Shown here: positions 52,549-61,334 of the stretch, piece after piece | Position numbering within the stretch: the first letter of the stretch is position 1 | How the letters are laid out: the number at the start of each line of letters is the position of its first letter | From: Roseateles sp. DAIF2 | GTDB taxonomy: Bacteria > Pseudomonadota > Gammaproteobacteria > Burkholderiales > Burkholderiaceae_C | Length of the DNA stretch: 64,000 nt | Assembly: GCF_015624425.1 (NCBI RefSeq) | Contig: NZ_CP049919.1 | Location: 5,766,001 to 5,830,000 of the forward strand | Direction: 5' to 3' | Notes under the pieces: model-generated | The model's input: only the letters and a program-made list of their open reading frames with translations | What the model was told of the DNA's origin: nothing | The model's database searches: none | Program-made: the position numbers and the translations under genes

Positions 52549-53475
52549 ATGGACGCGCTCAATCTGCTGGAATCCTTCATCGTCAGCGCCGAGACCGGCG
52601 GCTTCTCGGCGGCGGCGCGGCGCCTGGGGCTGACGCCGGCGGCGGTCAGCAAGAACGTGGCGCGGCTGGAGGAACGGCTGGGCCTGCGCCTGCTGCAACG
52701 CAGCACCCGGCGCCTGACCCTGACCGCCGGCGGTGAGCAGTTCCTGGCCCAGGTCTCCGGCCCGCATGCCAGCCTGCAGGACGCCTTCGCCGGCATCGCC
52801 ACCAACGCCCAGGGCCAGCCGGCCGGCCTGCTGAAGGTGGCGCTGGCGCCGGCGCTGGGGCGCGACTATCTGGTGCCGCTGCTGCCCGAGTTCCTGCGCC
52901 GCTATCCGGCCATCGTGCCGGACTGGCGCTTCGACAACCGGCCGGTGGACCTGGTGGCCGAGGGCTTCGATGCGGCGATCGCCGGCGGCGTCGAGCTGAC
53001 GCCGGGCGTGGTGGCGCGGGTGCTGGCGCGCACCCGGCTGGTGGTGGCCGCGGCGCCGGCCTATCTGGCGGGCCGGCCGCTGCCGCGCCATCCGGCCGAA
53101 CTGGCCGGGCTGGACGGCATCTCGCGCCGCTCCGCCGCGACCGGGCGCGAGCGCAGCTGGATTTTGCGCAATGCGGCCGGCGAGGAGGCGCCGGCCGACT
53201 GCCGCACCCGGATGATCTTCGACGACCCCGATGCGCTGCTGCACGCCACCCTGCAGGGCCTGGGCATCGCGCTGCTGCCGACGCCGCATGCCTCGCGCTG
53301 GCTGGCCAGCGGCGCGCTGCAACGCCTGCTGCCGGACTGGTGGGTCGAGCTGAGCCCGCTGTCGCTGTACTACCCGAACAAGAAGCTGCTGCCGCCCAAG
53401 ACCCGTGCCTTCATCGACTTTGTCGTCGAGGCCTTCCGCGCACCGGAGCTGCTCGCACGCCTGGAAGGGCGCTGA
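52549..53475 (+). CDS. LysR-family transcriptional regulator
   Basis: 308 residues. N-terminal winged helix: LNLLESFIVSAETGGFSAAARRLGLTPAAVSKNVARLEERLG in two segments of the standard LysR pattern. The C-terminal periplasmic-binding-like effector domain carries PNKKLLPPKTRAFIDFV, typical of the CrgA-like branch that often regulates adjacent dehydrogenases. It is divergent from an SDR gene. The stop codon is immediately followed by the palindromic repeat copy 2. Confidence 0.92.
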   Translation: MDALNLLESFIVSAETGGFSAAARRLGLTPAAVSKNVARLEERLGLRLLQRSTRRLTLTAGGEQFLAQVSGPHASLQDAFAGIATNAQGQPAGLLKVALAPALGRDYLVPLLPEFLRRYPAIVPDWRFDNRPVDLVAEGFDAAIAGGVELTPGVVARVLARTRLVVAAAPAYLAGRPLPRHPAELAGLDGISRRSAATGRERSWILRNAAGEEAPADCRTRMIFDDPDALLHATLQGLGIALLPTPHASRWLASGALQRLLPDWWVELSPLSLYYPNKKLLPPKTRAFIDFVVEAFRAPELLARLEGR

Positions 53476-53606
53476 GAGTTTTTCTACTGCGCCGCCGCCA
53501 TGCGTCGTTGGCCGGATGCTCGGGATCCTCACGTACAGGAAGTACGTTCCGGTCCCTGCGCTCCGTCCGCCTAGCCTGACGCCGGCTCGCTACGAAAAAC
53601 TCTCAG
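53475..53606. repeat. Palindromic intergenic repeat, copy 2
   Basis: Starts at the LysR stop codon. Outer arms GAGAGTTTTTC and GAAAAACTCTC are perfectly complementary (11 bp), and the inside carries the same core as 29671-29799, with ACGTAC-AGGAA-GTACGT in the centre. Outer arm sequences differ between the copies but pair within each copy. The element lies between convergent lysR and dsrE-like genes. Confidence 0.8.
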
Positions 53607-53625
53607 CCGAACCGTCCTACGCGCT

Positions 53626-54084
53626 TCAGGGCTTCAGGTAGGCATAGCCCTCACGCTGCTGCAGCCGCGCGACGCGCACCACACCGGAGGGGGTGAACTG
53701 CGCCTCCATCTGGAACTGCGCCTTGTCGATCTTGCGGTTGCGCAGCGTGATCTCGCAGACCTCGAAGCGCACGCCGCGCGCCACCAGGGCCGAGACCAGC
53801 GCGCCGTAGTCGATGTCGGGGTTCTTCTTGTCCTTCGCGCCTTCCAGCAGGAAGTCCACGCCGTCGGCATGGGTCACGACGACGATCTTGGTGTCCGGCG
53901 CGACGTCCAGGTGGTTGCGGATATTGCGCAGGCCCTTGGTGGCCTGGGCCTCGGTGTTGTCGATGTGATAGACCACCTTGTCGCCACCGGCCGGCGTCTG
54001 GGCCTGGCTCGCAGTGGCCGTCAGGCCCAGCAGGGCGCCGAGCATCAGGGTGGTGGTGATCGTGCGGCGGTTCGGCTTGTTCAT
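53626..54084 (-). CDS. Exported DsrE/DsrF-like protein
   Basis: 152 residues with cleavable signal peptide (ending near TASQAQTPA). KVVYHIDNTEAQATKGLRNIRNHLD, in two parts, and IVVVTHADGVDFLLEGA match the DsrE-like fold. A single Cys in VRFEVCEITLRN is at the position of the sulfur-carrying Cys of DsrE-like proteins. Role possibly in periplasmic sulfur handling; genes around it give no further clue. Confidence 0.85.
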   Translation of the reverse strand: MNKPNRRTITTTLMLGALLGLTATASQAQTPAGGDKVVYHIDNTEAQATKGLRNIRNHLDVAPDTKIVVVTHADGVDFLLEGAKDKKNPDIDYGALVSALVARGVRFEVCEITLRNRKIDKAQFQMEAQFTPSGVVRVARLQQREGYAYLKP

Positions 54085-54130
54085 GGGTGAGGCTCCGTTC
54101 TTCTGGGTGATCGATCAATCGATGGGTCGG

Positions 54131-54655
54131 CTAGGGCAGGCGGAGTTCGGCCAGCTTCCACTGCAGCAGGCCCTCGCGCCGCAGCACCAGGTCCACCGGC
54201 TCCTCGCCGGCGCCCTGGCGGCGCACGCTGAAGACGAAGCGGCTGGGGCTCTCGTAGCCCATCGCGGTCTCGAGCCGCTCGGGCGCCTCGGCCGGGCGCT
54301 CGCCGACCCGGGTCATCGCCGAGACCGGCTGCTGGCCCTGCAGGATGCGGCCCAGCGCCTCGGGCGTGATCAGCGCGTCGACCATCGGCCCCAGCAGCGC
54401 CCCGGCCACCGCCGCGCCCATCGCCGCGGCGGGGGTCGGGTCGCCGCGCTCGTTGCGGTCCAGGCCGGCCAGCTTGGCCTGCACCTCGGTCTTCAGGCTG
54501 GCGCGCACCGCCGGGAAATCGACGTAAGAAGCCAGGCGCTCGCCATCACGCTCCTTGGCCGCGGCGCGCATCTGCTGCACGGTCAGATAGGGCGTGGCAT
54601 ACAGGCCGGCGGCGGCCAGCGCCACCAGAGCGATCAGCAGGGACTTGAATTTCAT
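54131..54655 (-). CDS. DUF2939 protein
   Basis: 174 residues with an N-terminal membrane anchor or signal (MKFKSLLIALVALAAAGLYAT), followed by PYLTVQQMRAAAKERDGERLASYVDFPAVRASLK in the family-typical order, where DGERLASYVDFPAVR is the DUF2939 hallmark. A TTG three bases upstream is an alternative start. It is in line with the DUF1992 and LysE genes on the same strand. Function unknown. Confidence 0.85.
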   Translation of the reverse strand: MKFKSLLIALVALAAAGLYATPYLTVQQMRAAAKERDGERLASYVDFPAVRASLKTEVQAKLAGLDRNERGDPTPAAAMGAAVAGALLGPMVDALITPEALGRILQGQQPVSAMTRVGERPAEAPERLETAMGYESPSRFVFSVRRQGAGEEPVDLVLRREGLLQWKLAELRLP

Positions 54656-54664
54656 CAACCGGGT

Positions 54665-54997
54665 CTAGAGAGAAGCATTGATGCGCAGGGATTCGAGGCG
54701 CAGCGCCAGCGACTGTTCCAGCTCGGAGAGTTGGCGCTGCAGCTTGGGGCGCTCGCCCTCGTCGGCGCAGGCCTCCAGCGCGGCACGCAGGCGCGCGCGT
54801 TCATGGAACAGCGCCAGCTCGGGCGGCGCGTAGCCGGCGTCCTTCAGGATCTTGAAGGGCATGCGCAGCGCATCGGGCGTCGCGCTCCAGCCCTCGTCCT
54901 CCTCGGGCAGCGGCTTGCCGTAATGCTTGGCCGTGGCCAGCTCGCCGGAGGCCTGGGCCTCGCGCAGCTTGCGGGCGATCTCCTCGTCCAGGGTCAT
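54665..54997 (-). CDS. DUF1992 (DnaJ-C28-like) protein
   Basis: 110 residues, helical and charged, with no membrane span. MTLDEEIARKLREAQASGE, then KPLPEEDEG, and a C-terminal coiled-coil-like LQRQLSELEQSLALRLESL, match the conserved DUF1992 domain found in YhdN-like proteins and human DNAJC28. Function is not established. It ends nine bases before the DUF2939 start. Confidence 0.85.
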   Translation of the reverse strand: MTLDEEIARKLREAQASGELATAKHYGKPLPEEDEGWSATPDALRMPFKILKDAGYAPPELALFHERARLRAALEACADEGERPKLQRQLSELEQSLALRLESLRINASL

Positions 54998-55007
54998 GTC
55001 TTGCCTT

Positions 55008-55664
55008 TCAGCGCTCGGAGGACAGCGCCAGCTTGATGCCGAAGCTCAGGAACAGCGCGCCGATCGCGCGGTTCAGCCATTGGGCCAGCGCGCCGCCGAC
55101 GCGCAGGCGCGAGCTGGCCAGCGCGGTGGAGACGGCCAGGAAATGGCACCACAGCATGCCGTTGAAATTGAAGATCGCGCCCAGCACGATGAAGGCCAGG
55201 GCCTTGTGCGGCGCGTCCGGCGCGATGAACTGCGGCACGAAGGCCAGGAAGAACAGCGCCACCTTGGGGTTCAGCACATTGGTCAGGAAGCCCTGGGCGA
55301 AGATCTTGCGCCAGGGCAGCAGCGCCGGCAGGCCGGCGCCGGGCGCCGCGTCGGTCGCCACCTCGGAGCGCCGGCGCGCCCAGAGCATCTGCAGGCCGAT
55401 CCACACCAGGTAGGCCGCGCCCACCCATTTGACGATCGTGAAGGCCCAGCTCGAGGCCGCCAGCAGGGCCGACAGGCCCAGCGCCGCGGCCAGCACATGC
55501 ACGCAGGTGCCGGCGCCGATGCCCAGGGCCGCGGCCGAGCCGGCGCGCCAGCCCTGGGTGGCGCTGCGCGTCATGATCAGGATGGAATCCGGCCCCGGCG
55601 CGATGTTCAGCAGCAGGCCGGAGACGACGAACAGCGGGAGATCGTGGATGCCCAGGTGCAGCAT
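55008..55664 (-). CDS. LysE/RhtB-family amino-acid exporter
   Basis: 218 residues, about six membrane helices. Family motif NIAPGPDSILIMTRS near the N-terminus, then GWRAGSAAALGIGAG and FLTNVLNPKVALFFLAFVPQF. The frame is open to 55709, but ATG 55664 (MLHLGIHDLPLFV) gives the family-typical start. Exports amino acids or their derivatives; substrate unknown. It ends 11 bases before the DUF1992 start. Confidence 0.92.
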   Translation of the reverse strand: MLHLGIHDLPLFVVSGLLLNIAPGPDSILIMTRSATQGWRAGSAAALGIGAGTCVHVLAAALGLSALLAASSWAFTIVKWVGAAYLVWIGLQMLWARRRSEVATDAAPGAGLPALLPWRKIFAQGFLTNVLNPKVALFFLAFVPQFIAPDAPHKALAFIVLGAIFNFNGMLWCHFLAVSTALASSRLRVGGALAQWLNRAIGALFLSFGIKLALSSER

Positions 55665-55719
55665 GGTGGCCCAGCATAACCGCAGGCACGCCGGCCTGCC
55701 GCCGGTCACGGGGCGATGT

Positions 55720-56013
55720 TCAGACCGGCCGTAGCGTCGCGGCGCCGTCCTCGCTGCCGTCGTCGGCTTCTCGCAGGCCCGGCTCGGGCAGCGGCGTCGC
55801 CGCGTCCCAGTCGGCCAGCACCTGGCGCGCGACGGCCTCGTCCTCGGCGTCCACCACCAGGCGCAGCAGCCCTGCGGCCGGCAGCTCGCCCACCGCGCCC
55901 AGCAGCTGCTCGCCCAGCAGCCAGACCCGCAGCCCCTGCTGCTGCAGGAGGCCCAGCAGCAGGTTGGCCTCGATCGGGTTGTCGAGCGTGCGCAGGGTGA
56001 GGCGGGGATTCAT
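55720..56013 (-). CDS. DUF2007-type putative signal-transducing protein
   Basis: 97 residues. LDNPIEANLLLGLLQQQGLRVWLLGEQL and LRLVVDAEDEAVARQVLADW form the small DUF2007 fold (one ferredoxin-like unit). The C-terminal 20 residues are acidic and probably disordered. ATG 56013 is chosen for the canonical NPRLTLRTLDNP opening. The gene is divergent from the MlaE-type permease. Confidence 0.82.
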   Translation of the reverse strand: MNPRLTLRTLDNPIEANLLLGLLQQQGLRVWLLGEQLLGAVGELPAAGLLRLVVDAEDEAVARQVLADWDAATPLPEPGLREADDGSEDGAATLRPV

Positions 56014-56057
56014 GTGGTGACAGCATACGCCGATGGCGGTTGCACAATGGGACGACC

Positions 56058-56855
56058 ATGCCCGACCATTTACCCCGCCGCCCGCCACGCGCCCCGCACC
56101 AGGCCCTGCTCGGCTGGCTGCTGGGCTGGTGGCAGCTGATCGAGCTGGGCGCGCGGCTGGCGGCGCTGGCGCTCTCGCCCTCCAGCTACCGGCGCGCGCA
56201 GCGGCCGCTGCTGCGGCAGGCCTGCTACCGCGCCACCGTGCCGCTGCTGCTGCCCTTCGGGCTGATCTCGGCGATCGCCGCGCAGATCATCATCCGCATC
56301 GTGCTGGCGACGGCCGCCAGCTACGGCCTATCGCGCTATGCGCTGGACGTGCTGATCCGCACCCTGGTGCTGGAGCTGATCCCGCTGTCGGCCGTGCTGT
56401 TCACCGCGGTGCGCGCGACCATGCCGGCCGGCGCGCGGCTGCGCGGCCTGCGCCAGCAGGGCCTGTTCAAGGCCCAGTTCGCGCGCGGGCTGGACCCGCT
56501 GCGCGACCAGGTGCTGCCGCAGGCCCTGGCCGGCATGTTCGCGGCCGTCACGCTGACCGCGCTGTCCGGCCTGCTGGCCCTGCTGCTGACTTACCTGTCG
56601 GTCTACGGCTTCGGCAGCTGGGGCCTACCGGGCTTCACGCGCAGCGTGGGCCAGATCTTCACGCCGGTGATCGTGCTGATCTTCGGGCTCAAGACCCTGC
56701 TGCTGAGCCTGGCGGTGGCCATCATCCCGATGCTGCCGACGCCGCGCGAGCTGCAGGACGCGCCGCTGGGCAGCGGCGACATCGGCCGGCTGGCGCGGCT
56801 GCTGGCGGTGGTGCTGGCGGTCGAGCTGCTGTCCCTGGTCGGCAACTACTATTGA
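56058..56855 (+). CDS. MlaE-type ABC permease
   Basis: 265 residues, permease of the MlaE/YrbE (DUF140) class that moves phospholipids with an MCE protein. Visible: N-terminal amphipathic helix (LLGWLLGWWQLIELGARLAALAL), then five hydrophobic segments, ending with LLAVVLAVELLSLVGNYY. The first start, ATG 56040, is possible, but ATG 56058 begins the family-like leader. Next gene is an MCE protein. The usual MlaF-like ATPase is not present between or beside them. Confidence 0.85.
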   Translation: MPDHLPRRPPRAPHQALLGWLLGWWQLIELGARLAALALSPSSYRRAQRPLLRQACYRATVPLLLPFGLISAIAAQIIIRIVLATAASYGLSRYALDVLIRTLVLELIPLSAVLFTAVRATMPAGARLRGLRQQGLFKAQFARGLDPLRDQVLPQALAGMFAAVTLTALSGLLALLLTYLSVYGFGSWGLPGFTRSVGQIFTPVIVLIFGLKTLLLSLAVAIIPMLPTPRELQDAPLGSGDIGRLARLLAVVLAVELLSLVGNYY

Positions 56856-56884
56856 TTGATCGATCTAAGCCAGTCACCCTCATC

Positions 56885-57877
56885 ATGAGCGACCAGCCCA
56901 TTCCGCAAGACCTGACCCCTGAGCCGCCGCCGCCATCGGATGCCGCGCCGGTCGCGCACCTGGACCTGAAGGCGCGGCTGCTGCTGCTCGTGGTGGCGCT
57001 GCTGCTGGCCGGCGCGGCGGCCTATGTGATGTACGCGCGCGGCGCCTTCGAGCGCACGCAGCGCCTGGTGCTGATCGCCGACCATGCCGAGGGCACCGCG
57101 GTCGGCATGGATTTGAGCTTCGCCGGCTTTCCGATCGGGCGCGTCAGCCGCATCGAGCTGGGCGACGACGGCAAGGCGCGCATCGTCGTCGCCGTGGCGC
57201 AGAAGGACGCGCGCTGGCTGCGCGTCAGCAGCGTGTTCACGATGGAGAGCAGCCTGGTCGGCGCGCCGCGCCTGCGCGCCTACAGCGGCATCCTGACCGA
57301 CCCGCCGCTGCCCGACGGCGCCGAACGCCCGGTGCTGATCGGCGACGCCACCGCCGAGATCCCGCGCCTGGTGGCCGATGTGCGCAGCCTCTTGGCCAAC
57401 CTGACCGCGCTGAGCGCCGACGACGCCGCGCTGGCCGGCACCTTGCGCAATCTGCAGGCCACCACCGAGAAGCTGAACGGCCCCGGCGGCGCGCTCGGCG
57501 CGGTGCTGGGCGAGGACGGCGGGCGCCGGCTGATCGCGACGCTGGAGCGCACCAACCAGCTGCTGGCGCGGCTGGACGGCCTGGCGCAGAAGGCCGACAC
57601 GCAGGTCTTCGGGGAGCGCGGCCTGCTGCGCGACACGCAGGGCAGCGTGCAGCAGCTCAACGGCCTGCTGGGCGAAGCGCGCCAGAGCCTCAAGAAGGTC
57701 GACGCGCTGCTGGTCGAGGCCCAGGCCATCGCCGGCAATGCGCGCGAGGCGAGCACCGATCTGGGCCAGCTGCGCGCCGAGGTCGAGGCCAGCCTGCGCA
57801 AGGTCGAGCAGATGCTGACCGAGGTGAACCGGCGCTGGCCGTTCAATAAGCGCGAGACGGAGATCAAGTTGCCATGA
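56885..57877 (+). CDS. MlaD-type MCE-domain protein
   Basis: 330 residues. One membrane span (about 31-50) followed by the MCE domain, with VLIADHAEGTAVGMDLSFAGFPIGRVSRI in two segments (the G-x-x-V-x-x-x-x-G-x-x-V-G pattern of the family), then a long helical C-terminal region with repeated heptads (LLARLDGLAQKADTQV, QQLNGLLGEARQSLKKVD) that could form a periplasmic tunnel. The permease gene precedes it by 29 bases, and the lipoprotein start overlaps its stop (ATGA). Confidence 0.88.
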   Translation: MSDQPIPQDLTPEPPPPSDAAPVAHLDLKARLLLLVVALLLAGAAAYVMYARGAFERTQRLVLIADHAEGTAVGMDLSFAGFPIGRVSRIELGDDGKARIVVAVAQKDARWLRVSSVFTMESSLVGAPRLRAYSGILTDPPLPDGAERPVLIGDATAEIPRLVADVRSLLANLTALSADDAALAGTLRNLQATTEKLNGPGGALGAVLGEDGGRRLIATLERTNQLLARLDGLAQKADTQVFGERGLLRDTQGSVQQLNGLLGEARQSLKKVDALLVEAQAIAGNAREASTDLGQLRAEVEASLRKVEQMLTEVNRRWPFNKRETEIKLP

Positions 57878-58548
57878 GGAGCAAAGCACTCGCCCCGACC
57901 TCGATCCTGGTCCTGCTGATCATCGGCTGCGCCGGCACGCCGCAGCCGGACTGGCAGCTGGAATCCAGGAGCGCGCTGGACCGCGCCACCACGGCCTGGC
58001 TGGCCGGCAACAACACCCGCGTAGTCGAGGTCGATGCCGCGCGCGCCCGCGCCGAACTGTCGCGCACCGGCCGGCCCGAGCTGCTGGCGCGTGCCGAGCT
58101 GCTGTTGTGCGCGGCGCGCGTGGCGGCGCTGGAGTTTGACAACAACGGTTGCCCCGCTTTCGAGGTGCTGGCGCAGGATGCGGGCGCGGCCGAGAACGCC
58201 TATGCCGAGTACCTGGCCGGCAAGGTGCCGGCGCGGGTGGAGCTGCTGCCGGAGGCACAGCGGGGATTGGCAACGGGGGCGGTCACCGCGGAGCGGCTGG
58301 CCGCCACGATCAAGGCCGACGATCCGCTGGCGCGGCTGGTGGCGGCGGGCACGGCCTTGAGGCGCGAGGGAGATCGCCGGCTGGACCGTGGCGTGGCACT
58401 GCTGGCGATCGACACCGCCTCGGCGCAAGGCTGGCGAAGGCCGCTGCTGGCGTGGCTGCATATCGGGATCAGGCAGGCGGAGGCGGCAGGGGATGAGAAG
58501 GAGGCGGAGAGGTTGGGGAGGCGAGCTGCGGTGGTGTCGGGGAGGTAG
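57874..58548 (+). CDS. Lipoprotein of the MlaE/MlaD cluster
   Basis: 224 residues with a lipobox (LVLLIIGCAG, Cys19). The mature part is alpha-helical, with Leu/Ala-rich repeat-like blocks and no clear family. Coupling to the MCE gene suggests an accessory outer-membrane or periplasmic anchor of that transporter, as in other operons that end in a lipoprotein gene. The C-terminal codons are less biased than the front half, which may mean the gene end is less conserved. Confidence 0.75.
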   Translation: MRSKALAPTSILVLLIIGCAGTPQPDWQLESRSALDRATTAWLAGNNTRVVEVDAARARAELSRTGRPELLARAELLLCAARVAALEFDNNGCPAFEVLAQDAGAAENAYAEYLAGKVPARVELLPEAQRGLATGAVTAERLAATIKADDPLARLVAAGTALRREGDRRLDRGVALLAIDTASAQGWRRPLLAWLHIGIRQAEAAGDEKEAERLGRRAAVVSGR

Positions 58549-58916
58549 GGGGCGGGGTGAGCGGCGGCTTGAGGCTGATCTGAGCCATTCGCATGCCTAC
58601 GCCTGAGCGGCAGCATCCACGAAAACCGGTCATTGGGCGCCGTTGGCCACGACCGGCTGCTTCACCCCGAGAACCGGTCGCTCGATCGCGGGGCAAGCCA
58701 TGCAAAGGCTCGAACAGCAGCTTCAGCGCGCTGCGACAGACTCATGTCGACCCGAAGCGGTCCGTCGCTATATACGAGAGCGGACGTTCGGCCGATAGCT
58801 TGTGGATGTCCGCTGTAGTCCGCCGCAAATGTGGGTCAGAATTCGGCGCGCAGACCCCGGCGGAGTACTGGGTCAAGATTCAGCGAGCATCATCACTACG
58901 TGTTTAGTGCGCTTCT
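58549..58916. other. Junction spacer with insertion-sequence-like remnants
   Basis: 368 bases without a gene between the lipoprotein and the ATPase island. The left part is ordinary GC-rich sequence. The middle holds dispersed GACCGG/CCGGTC words. The right part holds two imperfect copies of a 21-base unit starting TGGGTCARRATTC (58832-58852 and 58869-58889), like the repeated ends of IS21-type elements. The last 20 bases before the start codon contain CACTA...TAGTG, a possible small operator. Confidence 0.45.
58832..58889. repeat. Two tandem TGGGTCA-type terminal-repeat remnants
   Basis: Units at 58832-58852 and 58869-58889 share 17 of 21 positions and are 37 bases apart in the same orientation. 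Repeated TGGGTCA-type units at element ends are a feature I associate with IS21-family ends. There is no transposase gene nearby, so at most a decayed end remains. Confidence 0.4.
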
Positions 58917-61313
58917 ATGAGTAAACCAATCGAAGCCATTCTGGCGGAGTGCGAGGATCTGATCTCACGCAATGAGGTTAGTCGAGCGTTCGACACGCTC
59001 CTCGCACTCATCCAGCATGGAAGCAAGGCAGACATCCAGCGCCTCCAACCGTCGCTGGGCGAAATCATTGGGCGCTTTCTCCCGAAACGGAAGCGCGACC
59101 TCGGCCAAGCGCTGGAACAACGCCTTGGCACGAGCGATACGCGCGACGCCGTCCCGATAGCGACGAGGAAGTGCGCACAAGGAGGCATCAAGGAGTTTGA
59201 GGCGACGGTCAGTGAGCGCTTCGATGAGCTGAGCCGCTGGCACATTTTCCAATGGTCAACGTATTACCGGGATGAACTGCGCGGCATCCTGGCCGACGTT
59301 GTTGATCTGATCCGAGCCGACAAGGCCGCGGATGCCGCATTTGATCTTCTGCGCGACCACGCGCGGAAACACGCCAGAGAGATCTTCACGAAGGGCTATA
59401 ACTTCGTCATGTCCCAGCCCTGGGCCGTCGCGGACTCGGCTGAAGGGAAGGCGCTCGGCGGGCTCCGATCCTTTCTCGTCTTGCCCGTTGAACTGTATGC
59501 CGACCAGTCCGCCCGACTTAGTGCACCGCAAGACTGCAGAGTCCTGAGGCGCGCAACCTCTCGCCTGCTGTCGGCAATCTTGCTTGGCTTTACTGAAGCC
59601 ACTTTGGGATCCAGTTCCTCGATTGACATGCTGCGACGGACGGTCAAGTCCTGGGCGCATGTCCTGCCACTCCTGGAGGGGCAGGATCTCAAGGCTGTCG
59701 ATCAGCGCCTCGGGCTCGATTCGCTATCGCCCATTCTCGGCGAACCGTTGCATCGCTTGACAAGGGCTCTAGATGAAGCATCCCAGATGAGCAGTGTCGA
59801 TCCGATAGTGGTGCTGTTCACCTCGATGAACTTGGACGATCGAGTCCTAGACGTGACGCTTCGTCCACCGGCAGATTCCAGCGATACGAAGCCACTCGAA
59901 GTGGCGGTCATTGGTGGAGATGGCATCGCCGCCCGTTCGCAAATCGAGCAACGGGCCAAGCATGGCTACATTGCGTGCTTAACGAACAAGCCCGCGCGGG
60001 ACTATTGGGGCGGAAAGTTTGTGCCCGGAACCATCTCAGAGCTTGTCGTGCCGTTTGCAGAAGCCGACAGTGGTTTTCTGCTTACACGATTGCGGCAGCG
60101 GTTCCACGAAACCAAGGTCGTGATACCGAGGGGCGCTCCACTGCGTACCAACGTCGCAGAGCGCTTCCCTCTAGAGAACCCAACCCTTCTCACCTTCTTC
60201 CGTGTCCAGCGTCAGAGCATCCGTGCCCTCGAAGCGACCATTTCCAACCGGACTGGCGTTCTGCTTTGGTGCAGCGTCAGGCGCAGTGGAAAGACCACGG
60301 GTGTCAGCGAACTGGCAAACGCTATCCAGGAGAAGAGCGCAGTCTTTCAGCGGTGCGAGATGACCGGCCTGGACATGGGGAGTCGCGTTCTCTTTGAGGC
60401 TGTGCGCGATGCGCTCTCTGAACTGACCCCGCTTCCGAAGGACTTCGTACGCAAGCTCGTCGCCCAGGCCGCTCCAATGGGAGTTGCTCCGAGCCAAGGT
60501 TCTATTCTGATCCTCGATGAGTACGACCGGCTGTTTGGCCTTCTTCGTGCCGCTGGGCGGCGGAACGAGGATGCACGCCACTTGGTTGTGCAGCCACTTC
60601 TCGACCAGTTCGTGGAGTTCGCCACTGAGAACTTGTTGATCTTTCTCGGTCAGCAGCCGAACGCGCATTTCATCTTCATGGATCAGAACCAGTTGAGCGC
60701 ATACGTGCAGCAGGAGTCCTATCCGCTCTTCTCTCATTCGAAAGATGCGACCCAGGGCGAGTTCTGGGGTCTACTGGAGAAGGTATTTTCGAACACACTG
60801 AAGTACGACGCATCGTTCGCGAATGTGGCCTTCGAGGAGACCGGCGGGCACCCGTTTTTGACGGTGAACCTTTTGCGAGAGCTGGTGGACTGGCTGATCA
60901 GCAAGAGCGTCGTTCCGAGCGACGTCATGCTGACCAAGGCAGTGTTCGACGAGTTTATGAGTGAGCGACTCGATCCCAAGTCGATTGCGCTCAGCAAGCA
61001 CTTCGAGTACTTCAGGTCAGCCGCCGCCGAGGCACTTTCTGAGGACGGCGCCCAGGAGACGCCCTGGGTCCATACTGCTTATCACCTCTTGACTTTGCTC
61101 GGCACCTCCGGCTCAGGCGGGAAGCTGGCTGCGGATCGAGCCGACATCGAGGCATCGCTTACCACCACATTGGAGCGAACTGGATTGTCGAGCTTCACAT
61201 GCGAGTCCTTCATCGCCAGTGCGGCTCGAAGCAACTTTGTGGAGGTCGAGGACGATCAGGTCGCTGCCAAGATTCCCATCTTGGCCAGGATCGCTTCAGC
61301 GACTCGCAGGTGA
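58917..61313 (+). CDS. Large P-loop ATPase of the island (STAND/AAA-like), unknown system
   Basis: 798 residues, cytosolic, no signal. The first 430 residues have no family I recognise; they include a helical N-terminus and a strand-rich stretch (VDPIVVLFTSMNLDDRVLD, LEVAVIGGDGIAARSQIEQ). The ATPase follows: a Walker A-like CSVRRSGKT (Lys459, with RRSGKT instead of the GxxxxGKT consensus) and Walker B ILILDEYDRL (Asp534, Glu535). It also has ETGGHPFLTVNLLREL, the GG-x-P sensor-like motif of STAND and archaeal-type ATPases. A winged-helix-like C-terminus follows. Codon use is less GC-rich than the neighbours. It is 21 bases before a second gene of unknown family. A nucleotide-gated sensor or effector in a defence or mobile-island context is inferred. 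Confidence 0.82.
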   Translation: MSKPIEAILAECEDLISRNEVSRAFDTLLALIQHGSKADIQRLQPSLGEIIGRFLPKRKRDLGQALEQRLGTSDTRDAVPIATRKCAQGGIKEFEATVSERFDELSRWHIFQWSTYYRDELRGILADVVDLIRADKAADAAFDLLRDHARKHAREIFTKGYNFVMSQPWAVADSAEGKALGGLRSFLVLPVELYADQSARLSAPQDCRVLRRATSRLLSAILLGFTEATLGSSSSIDMLRRTVKSWAHVLPLLEGQDLKAVDQRLGLDSLSPILGEPLHRLTRALDEASQMSSVDPIVVLFTSMNLDDRVLDVTLRPPADSSDTKPLEVAVIGGDGIAARSQIEQRAKHGYIACLTNKPARDYWGGKFVPGTISELVVPFAEADSGFLLTRLRQRFHETKVVIPRGAPLRTNVAERFPLENPTLLTFFRVQRQSIRALEATISNRTGVLLWCSVRRSGKTTGVSELANAIQEKSAVFQRCEMTGLDMGSRVLFEAVRDALSELTPLPKDFVRKLVAQAAPMGVAPSQGSILILDEYDRLFGLLRAAGRRNEDARHLVVQPLLDQFVEFATENLLIFLGQQPNAHFIFMDQNQLSAYVQQESYPLFSHSKDATQGEFWGLLEKVFSNTLKYDASFANVAFEETGGHPFLTVNLLRELVDWLISKSVVPSDVMLTKAVFDEFMSERLDPKSIALSKHFEYFRSAAAEALSEDGAQETPWVHTAYHLLTLLGTSGSGGKLAADRADIEASLTTTLERTGLSSFTCESFIASAARSNFVEVEDDQVAAKIPILARIASATRR

Positions 61314-61334
61314 CGCAGCCAGGGGCAACGAATC

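Noticed and set aside
59256..60737. Minus-strand frames opposite the island ATPase.
   Set aside because: Short, without motifs, while the plus frame has Walker motifs and is open for 798 codons.
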